Shown: positions 22,522 through 30,588 of the stretch, piece by piece | Layout of the letters: each line of letters begins with the position of its first letter | Position numbering within the stretch: position 1 is the stretch's first letter | Assembly: GCA_002298665.1 (NCBI GenBank) | Contig: DBKW01000008.1 | Span: 650 to 31,237 of the forward strand | DNA: 30,588 bases | Direction of reading: 5' to 3' | DNA from: Verrucomicrobia bacterium UBA740 | GTDB taxonomy: Bacteria > Verrucomicrobiota > Kiritimatiellia > RFP12 > UBA1067 | Program-made: the position numbers and the translations under genes | Notes under the pieces: generated by a model | Told to the model about the DNA's origin: nothing | Seen by the model: the letters and a program-made list of their open reading frames with translations, nothing else | Databases searched by the model: none

Positions 22522-23340
22522 CTAATCCATGCGCCAACGGCGATGCGCCCAAAGATACTGCTCGGGATAGCGCCGCACGGCGTCGCCTAGCCGGTCGTTC
22601 AGAACCTGCGTAGCCTTCGCGCGATCCGCCGTCTTGTCGAAGACAAGCGGCGCGCCGCCCACGAGACGGTAGCGGTAGGGACCTGTCCGGACGAACGAGC
22701 CCACGACAACCGGGACACCGTAACGGATGGCCAGGCGCGCGGCCGTCGTGAAGGTCAGCGCGGGACGCCCCAGGAACGTCAGCTTTTCGCCGCGCGAAGC
22801 ATGCTGGTCCATAAGGATCGTCAGGGCGGAACAGGAGGACAGCCACCGACGGACGATATCCGGCGTAAAGCCCCGGTTCTTGTCGATAATCGTGACGGGG
22901 CCGCGGAAATGATGGTTTTTCATCCACTTCGCGACCAGCCGGTTGTTCATCACACGCGCAATCGCCATCATCGGCCGCGCGAAAGAAAGGATGTTCGTCG
23001 CCGCTTCCCATACGCCATGGTGCGCGCTCACCAGCAGAACCGGCTTGTCGGGGGAATCGAGCAGCAACTTGACCGCCGCGGGGTCCGCCTCCGAGAAATC
23101 CAGGTGTTCGCGCCAGTTGGCGGCGCCCACGACCTGCGGCACGCAAAGCGCCTCGCAGACATGCCCCGCCAGATGGCACCACGCCCGCCGCGCGAGCCGC
23201 CGCGCCTCCGCCGGGTCCGCCGTGACGCCGCTCTTCAGGATGTTGTCCACCGAGAGGCGCCGCCGTCGCGGAAAGAACGGCCACAGGCACGCGGCGAAGC
23301 CGCAGCCTATGTCGTACGCATGTCGCTGCAGAAAAGTCAT
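22522..23340 (-). CDS. Lipid A biosynthesis (lauroyl-type) acyltransferase
   Basis: A 272-aa LpxL/HtrB-family acyltransferase that adds a secondary acyl chain from acyl-ACP to a lipid A precursor at the inner membrane. The catalytic H-x4-E motif is in SAHHGVWEAA; FVRTGPYRYR and the C-terminal WAHRRWR also fit the family. A short hydrophobic N-terminus (YDIGCGFAACLWPFF) may anchor it. It shows that the host has, or had, a lipid A outer membrane. It lies after hisD and beside fab genes that supply acyl chains. Confidence 0.88.
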   Translation of the reverse strand: MTFLQRHAYDIGCGFAACLWPFFPRRRRLSVDNILKSGVTADPAEARRLARRAWCHLAGHVCEALCVPQVVGAANWREHLDFSEADPAAVKLLLDSPDKPVLLVSAHHGVWEAATNILSFARPMMAIARVMNNRLVAKWMKNHHFRGPVTIIDKNRGFTPDIVRRWLSSCSALTILMDQHASRGEKLTFLGRPALTFTTAARLAIRYGVPVVVGSFVRTGPYRYRLVGGAPLVFDKTADRAKATQVLNDRLGDAVRRYPEQYLWAHRRWRMD

Positions 23341-23355
23341 GTCGTCGCCATGCTC

Positions 23356-24630
23356 TTACGGACGCGTAAAGCGGATCGTCGCCGCGCGCCCGTGCCCGTC
23401 CAGCCCTTCGACCGCGGCGAACGCCTCGATCGTGGACTTCGTCTGCGCCAGATCGTCGCGCGTGAACGAGACGAAACTGTGGCGGCGACGGAAGTCGTCC
23501 GGCGTCAGACCGTTGAACATGCGCGCCGCGCCCCCCGTCGGCAGCACGTGGCTCGGACCGGCGACGAAATCGCCCGCGGACTCCGGCGTCCAGGCTCCGG
23601 CGAAAACGGCTCCCGCCGCGCGCACACCCTTCATCACCTTGAGCGCGTCCTTGGTCATGATCTCGAAATGCTCCGGCGCGAAATCGTTCACGACCTCAAG
23701 CCCCGCCTGCACGTCGGGCGCGACGACGATGAGGATGCCGTCCCGGTCGATGACGCGCTGGACGAGCGCTTTGCGCGAAAGCGTCTGCATCTGCGCGAGC
23801 ACTTCCGCCTTGACGGCCTCGGCCGTTTCGCGAGAGGTGCACACGCACAGCGACTTCTCCCACCCGCTGCCGTGCTCGGCCTGGCTCAGAAGGTCCGCGG
23901 CGATCCAGCGCACGTCGACCGACCCGTCCGTCAAGACGGCGATTTCGCTCGGTCCGGCGACCTGGTCGATTGCGACATAGCCGAAAACCTGGCGCTTCGC
24001 CGCCGTCACGTAGGCATTGCCGGGTCCGACGATCTTCTGAACCTTCCGGCACGTCTTGGTGCCGAACGCCATGAGCCCGATGGCCTGGATACCGCCCACG
24101 CGGTAGATTTCCGTCGCACCAGCCAGCTGGAGCGCATACAGGAGAACGGGATTGACCTCGCCCGTTTTGCCCGCCGGCGTGCACGCCACGATTTCCTTCA
24201 CGCCCGCCGCCTGGGCGAGCGTAACCGTCATGATGGAAGTCGACGCGAGCGGCGCGGTGCCGCCCGGCACGTAGACGCCCACGCGGTCCATCGGCGAATA
24301 GAACTCCCCTTCCACGCCGCCCTTGGGCGTCTTCATCGTCCACGCCTTGCGCAGGGACGCCTTCGAAAACTTCAATACGCGCCGGTGCGCGTCCTCGACG
24401 GCTTTGCGGATCGCGGCCGGGATCTCCGCCGGATCGGGCGTCCGTTCGACGCGCAGATTGCGGCCCTTGAAACCCTCGAACTTGGCGACATAGCGGCGGA
24501 CCGCCGCGTCGCCGTTCTTGCGGATGTCCGCCAGCACGTCCGCGGCCGCCTTTTCGGCTTCCTCGGGGAACGCCGGCCGCGCGTTGAACGCGGCGATGCG
24601 GCGATCGCCCGCCTGAACGATGCGGATCAT
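23356..24630 (-). CDS. hisD: Histidinol dehydrogenase
   Basis: A 424-aa enzyme for the last two steps of histidine synthesis, oxidising L-histidinol to L-histidine with NAD and zinc. Typical strings: VYVPGGTAPLAST, GPGNAYVTAAKR, DQVAGPSEIA (catalytic region), QAEHGS and DFAPEHFE (zinc and base residues). Length matches the family. The ATG at 24630 follows the fabZ stop by 2 bp; the open frame upstream lies over fabZ. No other his gene is in view, so it is isolated within a lipid operon. Confidence 0.96.
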   Translation of the reverse strand: MIRIVQAGDRRIAAFNARPAFPEEAEKAAADVLADIRKNGDAAVRRYVAKFEGFKGRNLRVERTPDPAEIPAAIRKAVEDAHRRVLKFSKASLRKAWTMKTPKGGVEGEFYSPMDRVGVYVPGGTAPLASTSIMTVTLAQAAGVKEIVACTPAGKTGEVNPVLLYALQLAGATEIYRVGGIQAIGLMAFGTKTCRKVQKIVGPGNAYVTAAKRQVFGYVAIDQVAGPSEIAVLTDGSVDVRWIAADLLSQAEHGSGWEKSLCVCTSRETAEAVKAEVLAQMQTLSRKALVQRVIDRDGILIVVAPDVQAGLEVVNDFAPEHFEIMTKDALKVMKGVRAAGAVFAGAWTPESAGDFVAGPSHVLPTGGAARMFNGLTPDDFRRRHSFVSFTRDDLAQTKSTIEAFAAVEGLDGHGRAATIRFTRP

Positions 24631-24632
24631 CC

Positions 24633-25106
24633 TCAGTTCGCGCCCCCGAGCATGCACTTCACGCGCGCCTCGACCGCCAATTCGCCGTTCACGTAGCCCT
24701 TGCAGTCGAACACGCCGATGATCTTCTTCACCTTGACGTTCATCGCCACGATCACGAGCTTGTCGTCCGGACGGACGGGCTTGCGGAAGACCGCTTCCTC
24801 GACCTTCGCGAAAAGGAAGCTCGCTTTCGGCCCGAGGAATTCCGTCGCGATAAGTCCGCAACCGGCGACCTGCGCCATCGTCTCGATGAGGATGACGCCC
24901 GGCACAATCGGGAACGTGGGGAAGTGACCCTTGAAGAAGTCGTTCTTCTCCAAGGTGTAGGTATATTCGCCGATTGACCCCGTCTCGTCCGCCGACAGCA
25001 GCTTGTCGACGAAGAGGAACGGCGGGCGGTGCGGCAGAAGCTCGATCCCGGGTTTGTTGTAGACGTTTTTGAACGTGGGGAATTCCGTCAGCTTTTCGTG
25101 TGCCAT
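24633..25106 (-). CDS. fabZ: 3-hydroxyacyl-ACP dehydratase
   Basis: A 157-aa hot-dog-fold dehydratase that removes water from 3-hydroxyacyl-ACP in fatty acid synthesis. LLPHRPPFLFVD and GHFPTFPIVPGVILIETMAQ carry the catalytic His and Glu. Length is normal. A strong ribosome site (aaggagg) precedes ATG 25106. It follows fabF by 11 bp. Confidence 0.95.
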   Translation of the reverse strand: MAHEKLTEFPTFKNVYNKPGIELLPHRPPFLFVDKLLSADETGSIGEYTYTLEKNDFFKGHFPTFPIVPGVILIETMAQVAGCGLIATEFLGPKASFLFAKVEEAVFRKPVRPDDKLVIVAMNVKVKKIIGVFDCKGYVNGELAVEARVKCMLGGAN

Positions 25107-25117
25107 TTTGCGCCTCC

Positions 25118-26407
25118 TTAACCCTGGACCTTGCGGAAGGCGAGCACGCCGTTGTGGCCGCCGAAACCGAGCGACGTCGAAATCGCCGCGCGCACGTCGC
25201 GCTTGACGCCCACGTTGGGCGTGTAGTTCAAGTCCAGCGGGACCTCGCCCTTCGAGGCGTCCACGTCGAGATCGGGTTTCTCGTAGTTGATTGTCGGCGG
25301 GATGAACCCTTCCTCGATCGTCAGCGCGCAGATCGCCGCCTCGAGTGCGCCCGTGGCGCCCAGAAGGTGTCCGTGCATGGACTTCGTGGAGGAAATGTTG
25401 ATCTTCTTCGCCTGCTCGTCGCCGAAGACCACCTTGAACGCCTTCGTCTCCATCTGGTCGTTCAGGTGCGTCGAGGTGCCGTGCGCGTTGATGTAGTCGA
25501 TCTCGCTCTTGTCGGCGATGCCCGCATCCTTGAGCGCGGCCTCGATCGCCTTGACGGCGCCCACGCCGGACGGATCCGGCGCCGTGATGTGGTAGGCGTC
25601 GCACGTCGAGCCGTAGCCCGCCAGTTCGCAGTAGACGTGCGCCCCGCGTGCGCGCGCATGTTCCTCGCTCTCCAGGATGAGCGCCGCGGCGCCCTCGCCG
25701 ATCACGAATCCGTCACGGTCCGCGTTGAACGGACGCGACGCCTTCTCGGGCGTGTCGTTGAAGTGCGTCGAAAGAGCCTTCATTTTCATGAAGCCGCCGA
25801 CCGTGAACTCCATGACCGCCGCTTCCGTGCCGCCGGCGATGACGACGTCCGCGCGGCCGGCGCGGATCATGTCCAGCGCGAAGCCAAGCGCATCCGTGGA
25901 CGAGGCGCACGCCGTCACGACGACCTGGCACGGACCGTGCGCGCCCAGCGCAATGGCGACGTTGCCCGCCGACTCGTTCGGGATGAGCTCGGGCACGGCG
26001 AGCGGAGAAAGGCGGTCCGGTCCGCGATCGAAGAGGATCTTGTAGTTGTCGCCCGTCACATCGAGTCCGCCGATGCCGTTGCCGAACAGCGTCGCCACGC
26101 GGTCCATGTCGGGATGGTTGTCGGCCGTGTAGCCCGCGTCCGCCCAGGCTTCCTTCGCCGCGGCGACCGCGTACTGCGAAAACGGCGCCATGTGGCGCGC
26201 CTCGCGCTTGTCGACGAGACCCGAATCGATCGCGTACTCCTTGAAGTTCTTGACTTCGCCCGCGATCTGGCTGGTCACGCGGGACGGGTCGAACTTCGTG
26301 ATGCGCGTAATGCCCGACTTGCCGGCCTTGATGTTGGCCCATGCCTCTTTCTTTCCGTTTCCGCACGGGCAGAGCATCCCAATACCGGTAATCATGACTT
26401 TCTTCAT
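25118..26407 (-). CDS. fabF: 3-oxoacyl-ACP synthase II
   Basis: A 429-aa condensing enzyme that elongates acyl-ACP with malonyl-ACP. The catalytic Cys is in VVTACASSTDA. The two active-site His are in NAHGTSTHLND and STKSMHGHLLGATGALEA. FGGHNGVLAFRK ends the thiolase fold. It lies between fabH and fabZ. No acpP, fabD or fabG gene is in the window, so these must lie elsewhere. Confidence 0.96.
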   Translation of the reverse strand: MKKVMITGIGMLCPCGNGKKEAWANIKAGKSGITRITKFDPSRVTSQIAGEVKNFKEYAIDSGLVDKREARHMAPFSQYAVAAAKEAWADAGYTADNHPDMDRVATLFGNGIGGLDVTGDNYKILFDRGPDRLSPLAVPELIPNESAGNVAIALGAHGPCQVVVTACASSTDALGFALDMIRAGRADVVIAGGTEAAVMEFTVGGFMKMKALSTHFNDTPEKASRPFNADRDGFVIGEGAAALILESEEHARARGAHVYCELAGYGSTCDAYHITAPDPSGVGAVKAIEAALKDAGIADKSEIDYINAHGTSTHLNDQMETKAFKVVFGDEQAKKINISSTKSMHGHLLGATGALEAAICALTIEEGFIPPTINYEKPDLDVDASKGEVPLDLNYTPNVGVKRDVRAAISTSLGFGGHNGVLAFRKVQG

Positions 26408-26451
26408 CGTTGTTATCCTCTTTATCTCAAGTTATATTGTTGATTCGTTTC

Positions 26452-27474
26452 TCAAAGATTCGGCCACACGCAGTAGGTCCCGCCGTAGGTGAGGCCCGCG
26501 CCGAAACCGACCATTACAATCTTCATGCCGTCCTTCAGCTCGCCCGCCTGCACGGCCTGGTCCAGCGAAATCGGGATGGACGCCGCGCTCGTGTTCGCCG
26601 TCGTGGCGAGATTGAGCCAGAACTTCTCGAGCGGAAGCTTCATGCGCCGCGCCACCGCCTCGATGATGCGCCCGTTGGCCTGGTGGGCGAAAACGCGATC
26701 CAGTTCCTCCGGCGTCGTGCCCAGCTTGGCGCACAGATCGGCCGCCACCTTGGAAAGCGTCCGCACCGCGAACGCGAAAACGTCGTGCCCCATGAGCACC
26801 AGCTGCGGCAGCACGGGCTGGAGCTTCGCCGGGACCCCCGTCGCCGGGTCGATCGGCAGCGCGTCCTTGCACCCGCCCGAGCGCGTGATGAAATGCGACC
26901 CCTGACCGTCCGCCCCCAGAATCGTGTGTGCGCGCGTCTTCGCGCTCGCCACCCCGGGCGCCTCGTCGTTGCCGAGGACCACCGCCCCGGCGCCGTCGCC
27001 GAAAAGAATGCAGCTCGAGCGGTCAGTCCAATCCAGGATGCGCGTCAGGCACTCCGCGCCGATCACCAGCGCCTTCTTGTCCGGATAGAAATTCACGAAT
27101 CCGCGTGCCTGCTCGAGCGCGTAGACGAACCCCGCGCACGCCGCCTGCAGGTCGAACGCGCCCGCGTTCGCACACCCCAGAATCCCCTGCACGACGCATG
27201 CCGTGGACGGAAACGGATTGTAGTCCGGCGTCGAAGTCGCCACGACGATCAGCCCGACGTCCTCCGGCTGGACGTGCGCCGCCTCCATCGCCTTCTGCGC
27301 GGCTTTCGCCGCCATCGTGGACGTCGATTCACCCGCGTCGGCCACGTGGCGCGAGTGGATGCCGGTGTGCGAAAAAATCCATTCGTCGCTCGTGTCGAGC
27401 GACTTGGCGATGTCGTCGTTCGTGACGATACGCGGCGGCAGGTAGCTGCCGGTTCCTAGTATGCGAATGCCCAT
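26452..27474 (-). CDS. fabH: 3-oxoacyl-ACP synthase III
   Basis: A 340-aa initiating condensing enzyme that joins an acyl-CoA primer to malonyl-ACP. The catalytic triad is visible: Cys in DLQAACAGFVYAL, His in FAHQANGRII and Asn in TTANTSAASIP. The N-terminal ILGTGSYLPPRIVTN is typical. It is the first gene of the lipid run and has an extended -10 promoter 42 nt upstream. Confidence 0.96.
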   Translation of the reverse strand: MGIRILGTGSYLPPRIVTNDDIAKSLDTSDEWIFSHTGIHSRHVADAGESTSTMAAKAAQKAMEAAHVQPEDVGLIVVATSTPDYNPFPSTACVVQGILGCANAGAFDLQAACAGFVYALEQARGFVNFYPDKKALVIGAECLTRILDWTDRSSCILFGDGAGAVVLGNDEAPGVASAKTRAHTILGADGQGSHFITRSGGCKDALPIDPATGVPAKLQPVLPQLVLMGHDVFAFAVRTLSKVAADLCAKLGTTPEELDRVFAHQANGRIIEAVARRMKLPLEKFWLNLATTANTSAASIPISLDQAVQAGELKDGMKIVMVGFGAGLTYGGTYCVWPNL

Positions 27475-27516
27475 CTCTATACTCTATTTGTGCGTCTATG
27501 CAATCTGCTTCCGACA

Positions 27517-27525
27517 ATTATACCA
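27517..27525 (-). promoter_or_regulatory. Extended -10 promoter of the fabH operon
   Basis: TGGTATAAT on the minus strand (-10 at 27517-27522), giving a leader of about 35 nt before fabH. No clear -35. This is probably the promoter of fabH through the SGNH hydrolase gene. Confidence 0.6.
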
Positions 27526-27623
27526 AAACTAGACTGAAAATGGGATTACCTCAACGGCTAAACCCCAAGCAGGCAGGGGGAGCCCCCCGTTGCGGAGGCC
27601 CCCCGTTCTCCCGGAAAGCCGCC

Positions 27624-28004
27624 TCAGTGCCCCGAACCGAACATGGCCGGATCGAAGTTGAAGAAGACGAAAACCGGCAGAAATCCCGTCTCGTTGAAGC
27701 AGATGAGACCGAACTGGAGCGCCGCGCTCTTCGCGCGCGTCACGAAGCCGACCTGCGCACCGTTGCGGAGCGTCCCCGTCTCGCTGTAGCCGATAGCGCC
27801 CTGCACGCCACCGTCGACCTTGTCGGACTTCGTCGCCGCCAAGCCGATCTGCGCGCCCTTCACCGTCCCGTTCGAACAGCCGATGCCGAGCGCACAGCCT
27901 TTGATGTCCTCTTTGCCGCGGCCGAACCACCAATCCCACGTGCAGTCCGCCTGTGCAACCGCCACGGACGCGACGACACCCAGCAACATAATCAGTTTCT
28001 TCAT
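27624..28004 (-). CDS. Small secreted protein with glycine-rich surface-repeat pattern
   Basis: A 126-aa protein with a clear signal peptide (MKKLIMLLGVVASVAVAQA, cleavage before Asp). The mature part has short repeated beta-like units with a G-x-Q-x-G pattern (KGAQIGLA, GGVQGAIGY, NGAQVGFV, LQFGLICFN) and ends NETGFLPVFVFFNF. This resembles the LA_2272-type surface repeat proteins of spirochaetes and PVC bacteria. It is probably periplasmic or outer-membrane; the function is unknown. A good ribosome site (aaggagag) and an extended -10 promoter precede it. GC-rich stems at about 27576-27604 may end the transcript. Confidence 0.8.
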   Translation of the reverse strand: MKKLIMLLGVVASVAVAQADCTWDWWFGRGKEDIKGCALGIGCSNGTVKGAQIGLAATKSDKVDGGVQGAIGYSETGTLRNGAQVGFVTRAKSAALQFGLICFNETGFLPVFVFFNFDPAMFGSGH

Positions 28005-28067
28005 CTGAATCTCTCCTTATTATATGTTTGGACTCTTTGCCTCCGGAAACCATCCAAAAGCACCTTT

Positions 28068-28076
28068 ATTATACCA
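28068..28076 (-). promoter_or_regulatory. Extended -10 promoter of the small secreted protein gene
   Basis: TGGTATAAT on the minus strand (-10 at 28068-28073), with a leader of about 57 nt before the ATG at 28004. Confidence 0.6.
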
Positions 28077-28138
28077 AACTTTCCGCCCCCGCGCCACCCC
28101 CCTCGTCCGGCATGCCGGCGGCGGATTGGCTTCCTCAC

Positions 28139-28200
28139 GGGGAGCCGCCCAAAACTCCATGGGATTTGCACAAACCCCCCGTGGGGAAACAGGCCTCCCC
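28139..28200. repeat. Imperfect inverted repeat after ydcF-like gene
   Basis: ggggagcc (28139-28146) can pair with ggcctcccc (28192-28200) with one bulge, and an inner ccccccgtgggg is self-complementary in part. It lies directly downstream of the YdcF stop on the minus strand. It may be a transcription end or an intergenic repeat; there is no T-run. Confidence 0.35.
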
Positions 28201-28946
28201 TACAGGCAGTAGCGGACGAGTCCCAGGTACTCTTTCCACAACGCGGCGTTCCGGTTGAACGCATCCACCGACGGATACCACTCCGTCGCCTTGAACGGCG
28301 CGCCCTTGCGCGAGGCGAAGTCGCACGCGGCGGGGACGACGTCCAGCTCCGGCGCATAGCGTGCGCACAGCTTTTCCGCGCGGCGCATGTGCCAGGCGCT
28401 CGTCACGAGCAGAATCTTCACGCGCGGCTTTCCGGGGAACTTACGCCGCAGGAGTTGCACGGTCAATTTGACGTTTTCTTCGGTGTTGCGCGCGTCGTTC
28501 TCGAGGAGAAACGCCGCGTCCGGAACCCCCAGCGCGCGCAAAAACGGCGCATCCGCCTCCGCCGCGCCTGTTCCGGTCGGGATGACGTAAGGCGCCTTTC
28601 CCGCGGCGAAAAGCCGCGCCGCCTGCCAATTGCGCGCCGCGGAGTCCGACAAGTGCGGATAAAGCCACTGGTCCGCGTCGAAACCGGCACCGCCGCCGAG
28701 CAGGACGATGGCATCCGCTTCAGAGTAGTCCGCGGCGTTTTGGAAGCGTTGCGCCGCGTAAGGTGCCTCCAGTCCCCAGGCGAGCGGACGCGTCACGAGC
28801 GGCGAAGACCAGACGAGCAGCCAAACGAGCGCCAATCCGCCCCAGAGCCGCGAACGGCGGCGGAAGACGAGCGCAAGCGCGATCAGCGCGAAAACCTGCG
28901 CGAGCGGATTGAGAACAAGCCACGCGGCCTTGTTGAGGTAGTACAT
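28200..28946 (-). CDS. YdcF/ElyC-family membrane protein (DUF218)
   Basis: A 248-aa protein with two N-terminal membrane segments (about 8-27 and 35-50), then the DUF218 domain: IVLLGGGAGF, the acidic NDARNTEEN motif and LVTSAWHMRRAEKL. ElyC, SanA and YdcF belong to this family; ElyC is linked to peptidoglycan and envelope polysaccharide assembly at low temperature. Start ATG 28946 fits the first membrane segment. It follows the phosphomannomutase by about 38 bp and is probably in its operon. Confidence 0.88.
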   Translation of the reverse strand: MYYLNKAAWLVLNPLAQVFALIALALVFRRRSRLWGGLALVWLLVWSSPLVTRPLAWGLEAPYAAQRFQNAADYSEADAIVLLGGGAGFDADQWLYPHLSDSAARNWQAARLFAAGKAPYVIPTGTGAAEADAPFLRALGVPDAAFLLENDARNTEENVKLTVQLLRRKFPGKPRVKILLVTSAWHMRRAEKLCARYAPELDVVPAACDFASRKGAPFKATEWYPSVDAFNRNAALWKEYLGLVRYCL

Positions 28947-28984
28947 CTTTTAGGGTCCTTATGGGATGGGTGGTCCGGATTCCG

Positions 28985-30334
28985 TCACAGAACCGCCTGG
29001 AACCGGGCCACCCAGTCCTGCAAACGGGCGGTCGTGTCGCATTCCACGATAAGCCGCAGGTAGGGTTCCGTATTCGATTTGCGCACGTTGAACCACCCCT
29101 CCGCATACTCTACGCGGATGCCGTCCATCGTCTCGCGCCCCGTTTCGGGCGGCAATTCCTTTTCCGCGACGGCGAGGATGCGCGCGATCGCCGCGTCTTT
29201 GTCCGCGACTTTGAAGTTGAGTTCCCCCGAATTCGCGTAGCGTCGGGCGACAGGGGCGACCATCGCCGAGAAAGACTGCCCTTTCGCCTTGGCCAAAGCC
29301 GCCTCGCCCAGAATGCGCGTCGCGGCGAGAACGCCCGAGTCGCACCCGGCGAATTCGCGGAAATAGTAGTGTCCGGCGAGTTCCCCACCGCACAACGCGT
29401 GGACTTTCCGCAGGATGGGCTTGGCGAAGGCGTGCCCGACCGGCACCATGACAGGTTCGCACCCCATCACCCGGATGGCCTCGATCGCCGCGCGCGAGGT
29501 GCGGACGTCGTGGATGATGCGCACGGGATTCTCGGGCGGCGCGGTCCGCAGCGTCGCCTGCGCCACGAACGGAACCAGGTAGTCCGGCTGGACGAATTCC
29601 CCGTTTTCGTCCACGAACATGGCGCGATCGGCGTCCCCGTCGAAGATAACGCCGCAATCCAGCCTGTTTTCGCGCACAAACGCCGCGATTTGTGCCCGCG
29701 CCTCGGCCTTAAGGGGGTTCGGACTGTGGTTCGGAAAGCGTCCGTCGGGCGTCGCGTTCAGAAGCGCGGCGCCGGGGAAGAGCTCCGCCGCCAAAAGTGC
29801 CGCGGCGCCGTTGGAACAGTCCACCGCCAGGCGCAGTTCGCCGAAATCGGGCGCATGTTCCTTCTGCCAGGCGACATACCGCGGCAATGCGTCCGGAACG
29901 GGCGTTGCAGGCGGCTCGGAGGATTCGGGGTCGTAGGTTGCCGTATCGGACAGCACAAGATGTTCGACCGCGCCCAGCCCGTTCGCGTACCCGACCGGCA
30001 AGGCCGTCTTCATGGACACCTTCAGCCCGTTGTCCGCGGGCGGATTGTGCGACGCGGTGACCATGACGGACCCGTCGAAACCGTCCGCCGCGGTGAAGAA
30101 GTACACCATCGGCGTCGTGCAGTGCCCGAGATCGGAAACTTCCGCCCCGGCTTCGACAAGCCCCGCCACAAGCGCCCGCTTCACCGCGTCGCTTGTCAGC
30201 CGAAAGTCCCGCCCCACCAGCCAGCGTTTGCCCGGGACGACCCGCGGCAGGGCGCGCCCTACCCGATAGACCGTCTCCAGCGTGAAATCGATCCCGAAGG
30301 TCCCGCGCATGTCATATGCCTTGAAAAAACTCAT
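28985..30334 (-). CDS. Phosphomannomutase/phosphoglucomutase
   Basis: A 449-aa alpha-D-phosphohexomutase that interconverts the 6- and 1-phosphates of mannose or glucose. Motifs: the phosphoserine loop VTASHNPPADNG, the magnesium loop DGDADRAMF, the sugar-specificity loop GGELAGHYYF and the phosphate-binding VRKSNTEPYLRL. GELAGHYYF is common in dual PMM/PGM enzymes (AlgC type). ATG 30334 overlaps the trmD stop by 4 bp; the open frame upstream lies over trmD. It would feed sugar-nucleotide synthesis for the envelope glycans. Confidence 0.94.
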   Translation of the reverse strand: MSFFKAYDMRGTFGIDFTLETVYRVGRALPRVVPGKRWLVGRDFRLTSDAVKRALVAGLVEAGAEVSDLGHCTTPMVYFFTAADGFDGSVMVTASHNPPADNGLKVSMKTALPVGYANGLGAVEHLVLSDTATYDPESSEPPATPVPDALPRYVAWQKEHAPDFGELRLAVDCSNGAAALLAAELFPGAALLNATPDGRFPNHSPNPLKAEARAQIAAFVRENRLDCGVIFDGDADRAMFVDENGEFVQPDYLVPFVAQATLRTAPPENPVRIIHDVRTSRAAIEAIRVMGCEPVMVPVGHAFAKPILRKVHALCGGELAGHYYFREFAGCDSGVLAATRILGEAALAKAKGQSFSAMVAPVARRYANSGELNFKVADKDAAIARILAVAEKELPPETGRETMDGIRVEYAEGWFNVRKSNTEPYLRLIVECDTTARLQDWVARFQAVL

Positions 30335-30588
30335 TTCCCGACTCCTCCTCCTTGCAAATCCGGACGCCGCTCCGCCGTCAAACGCCGCGCTTCCGAAAGC
30401 CGCCACGCCTCTATTTTCGCATGGTCCCCGCTCAACAGGATGTCCGGAACCTTCATGCCGCGAAACTCGGGCGGATGGGTATATTGCGGCGGCTCCAGCA
30501 GCCCGTGACGCCCGAAACTCTCGTCCGCCGTCGCCGCCGGACCACCCCCCAGGACACCCGGCAGGAGCCGCACGACGGCATCCGTCAT
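30331..30588 (-). CDS. trmD: tRNA (guanine37-N1)-methyltransferase, C-terminal part
   Basis: The last 85 codons of trmD; the 5' part lies beyond the window edge. The SAM-dependent enzyme methylates G37 of tRNAs that read CNN codons. The end of the knot domain (DAVVRLLPGVLGG) and the C-terminal GLLEPPQYTHPPEFRGMKVP and LLSGDHAKIEAWR are typical. It is followed by the phosphomannomutase with a 4-bp overlap. Confidence 0.93.
   Translation of the reverse strand: MTDAVVRLLPGVLGGGPAATADESFGRHGLLEPPQYTHPPEFRGMKVPDILLSGDHAKIEAWRLSEARRLTAERRPDLQGGGVGK

Noticed and set aside
22801..24696. A 631-codon + strand frame
   Set aside because: It is antisense to lpxL and hisD, which have full family motifs; long open antisense frames are expected at this GC content.
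25100..26443. A 447-codon + strand frame
   Set aside because: It is an exact shadow of fabF on the opposite strand, with Arg/Val/His-rich composition and no domain.
22522..27474. Aryl polyene or similar specialised lipid cluster
   Set aside because: FabF, FabH and FabZ look like primary fatty-acid enzymes, and the ACPs, ammonia lyase and chain-length-factor genes of such clusters are absent.

Overview
The window looks like a chromosomal segment of a high-GC, Gram-negative, probably anaerobic bacterium that carries an integrated, phage-derived mobile element of 13.6 kb. A LpxL-type lipid A acyltransferase indicates an outer membrane, and rubrerythrin fits an anaerobe. A small secreted surface-repeat-like protein and the overall gene style suggest the PVC group (Kiritimatiellota/Verrucomicrobiota/Lentisphaerota). 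That placement is an inference and I hold it loosely.

Layout: (1) 1-1289 is host DNA with tRNA-Arg(CCG), a hemolysin III/PAQR-family membrane protein, and a non-coding left edge with two arrays of 9-bp direct repeats that may be the end of a second element. (2) 1290-14908 is the mobile element. It is bounded by a 50-bp direct repeat of the 3' part of tRNA-Val(GAC), and the complete tRNA sits at the right end. All its genes are on the + strand: a tyrosine recombinase with an unusual internal insertion; an unrecognised cargo gene with its own promoter, structured leader and terminator; a recombination module (Fe-S PD-(D/E)XK exonuclease, Sak4-like ATPase, probable ssDNA-binding protein); a HTH protein and a coupled small ORF; a RepA-like helicase; an iteron/palindrome region that is a good origin candidate; a zinc-ribbon protein; an archaeo-eukaryotic-type primase; an ERCC4 nuclease; and a phage large terminase. 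A non-coding tail of about 750 bp follows. There is no portal, capsid, tail or lysis gene. (3) 14936-30588 is host DNA on the minus strand. It holds a coaD-aminotransferase-glycosyltransferase-deacetylase run with 4-bp overlaps, rubrerythrin, a lipid/envelope run (fabH, fabF, fabZ, hisD, lpxL, GT2, NYN RNase-like, SGNH hydrolase), a small secreted protein, YdcF/ElyC, a phosphomannomutase and the 3' end of trmD.

The element encodes integration, replication, recombination and a motor to package DNA, but no particle. The simplest reading is a phage satellite that replicates itself and brings its own terminase to a helper's capsids. The alternative is a prophage that lost its structural genes. 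The intact reading frames, tight gene overlaps and intact att sites favour the satellite reading. This satellite with its unknown cargo gene is my candidate for the undescribed system.
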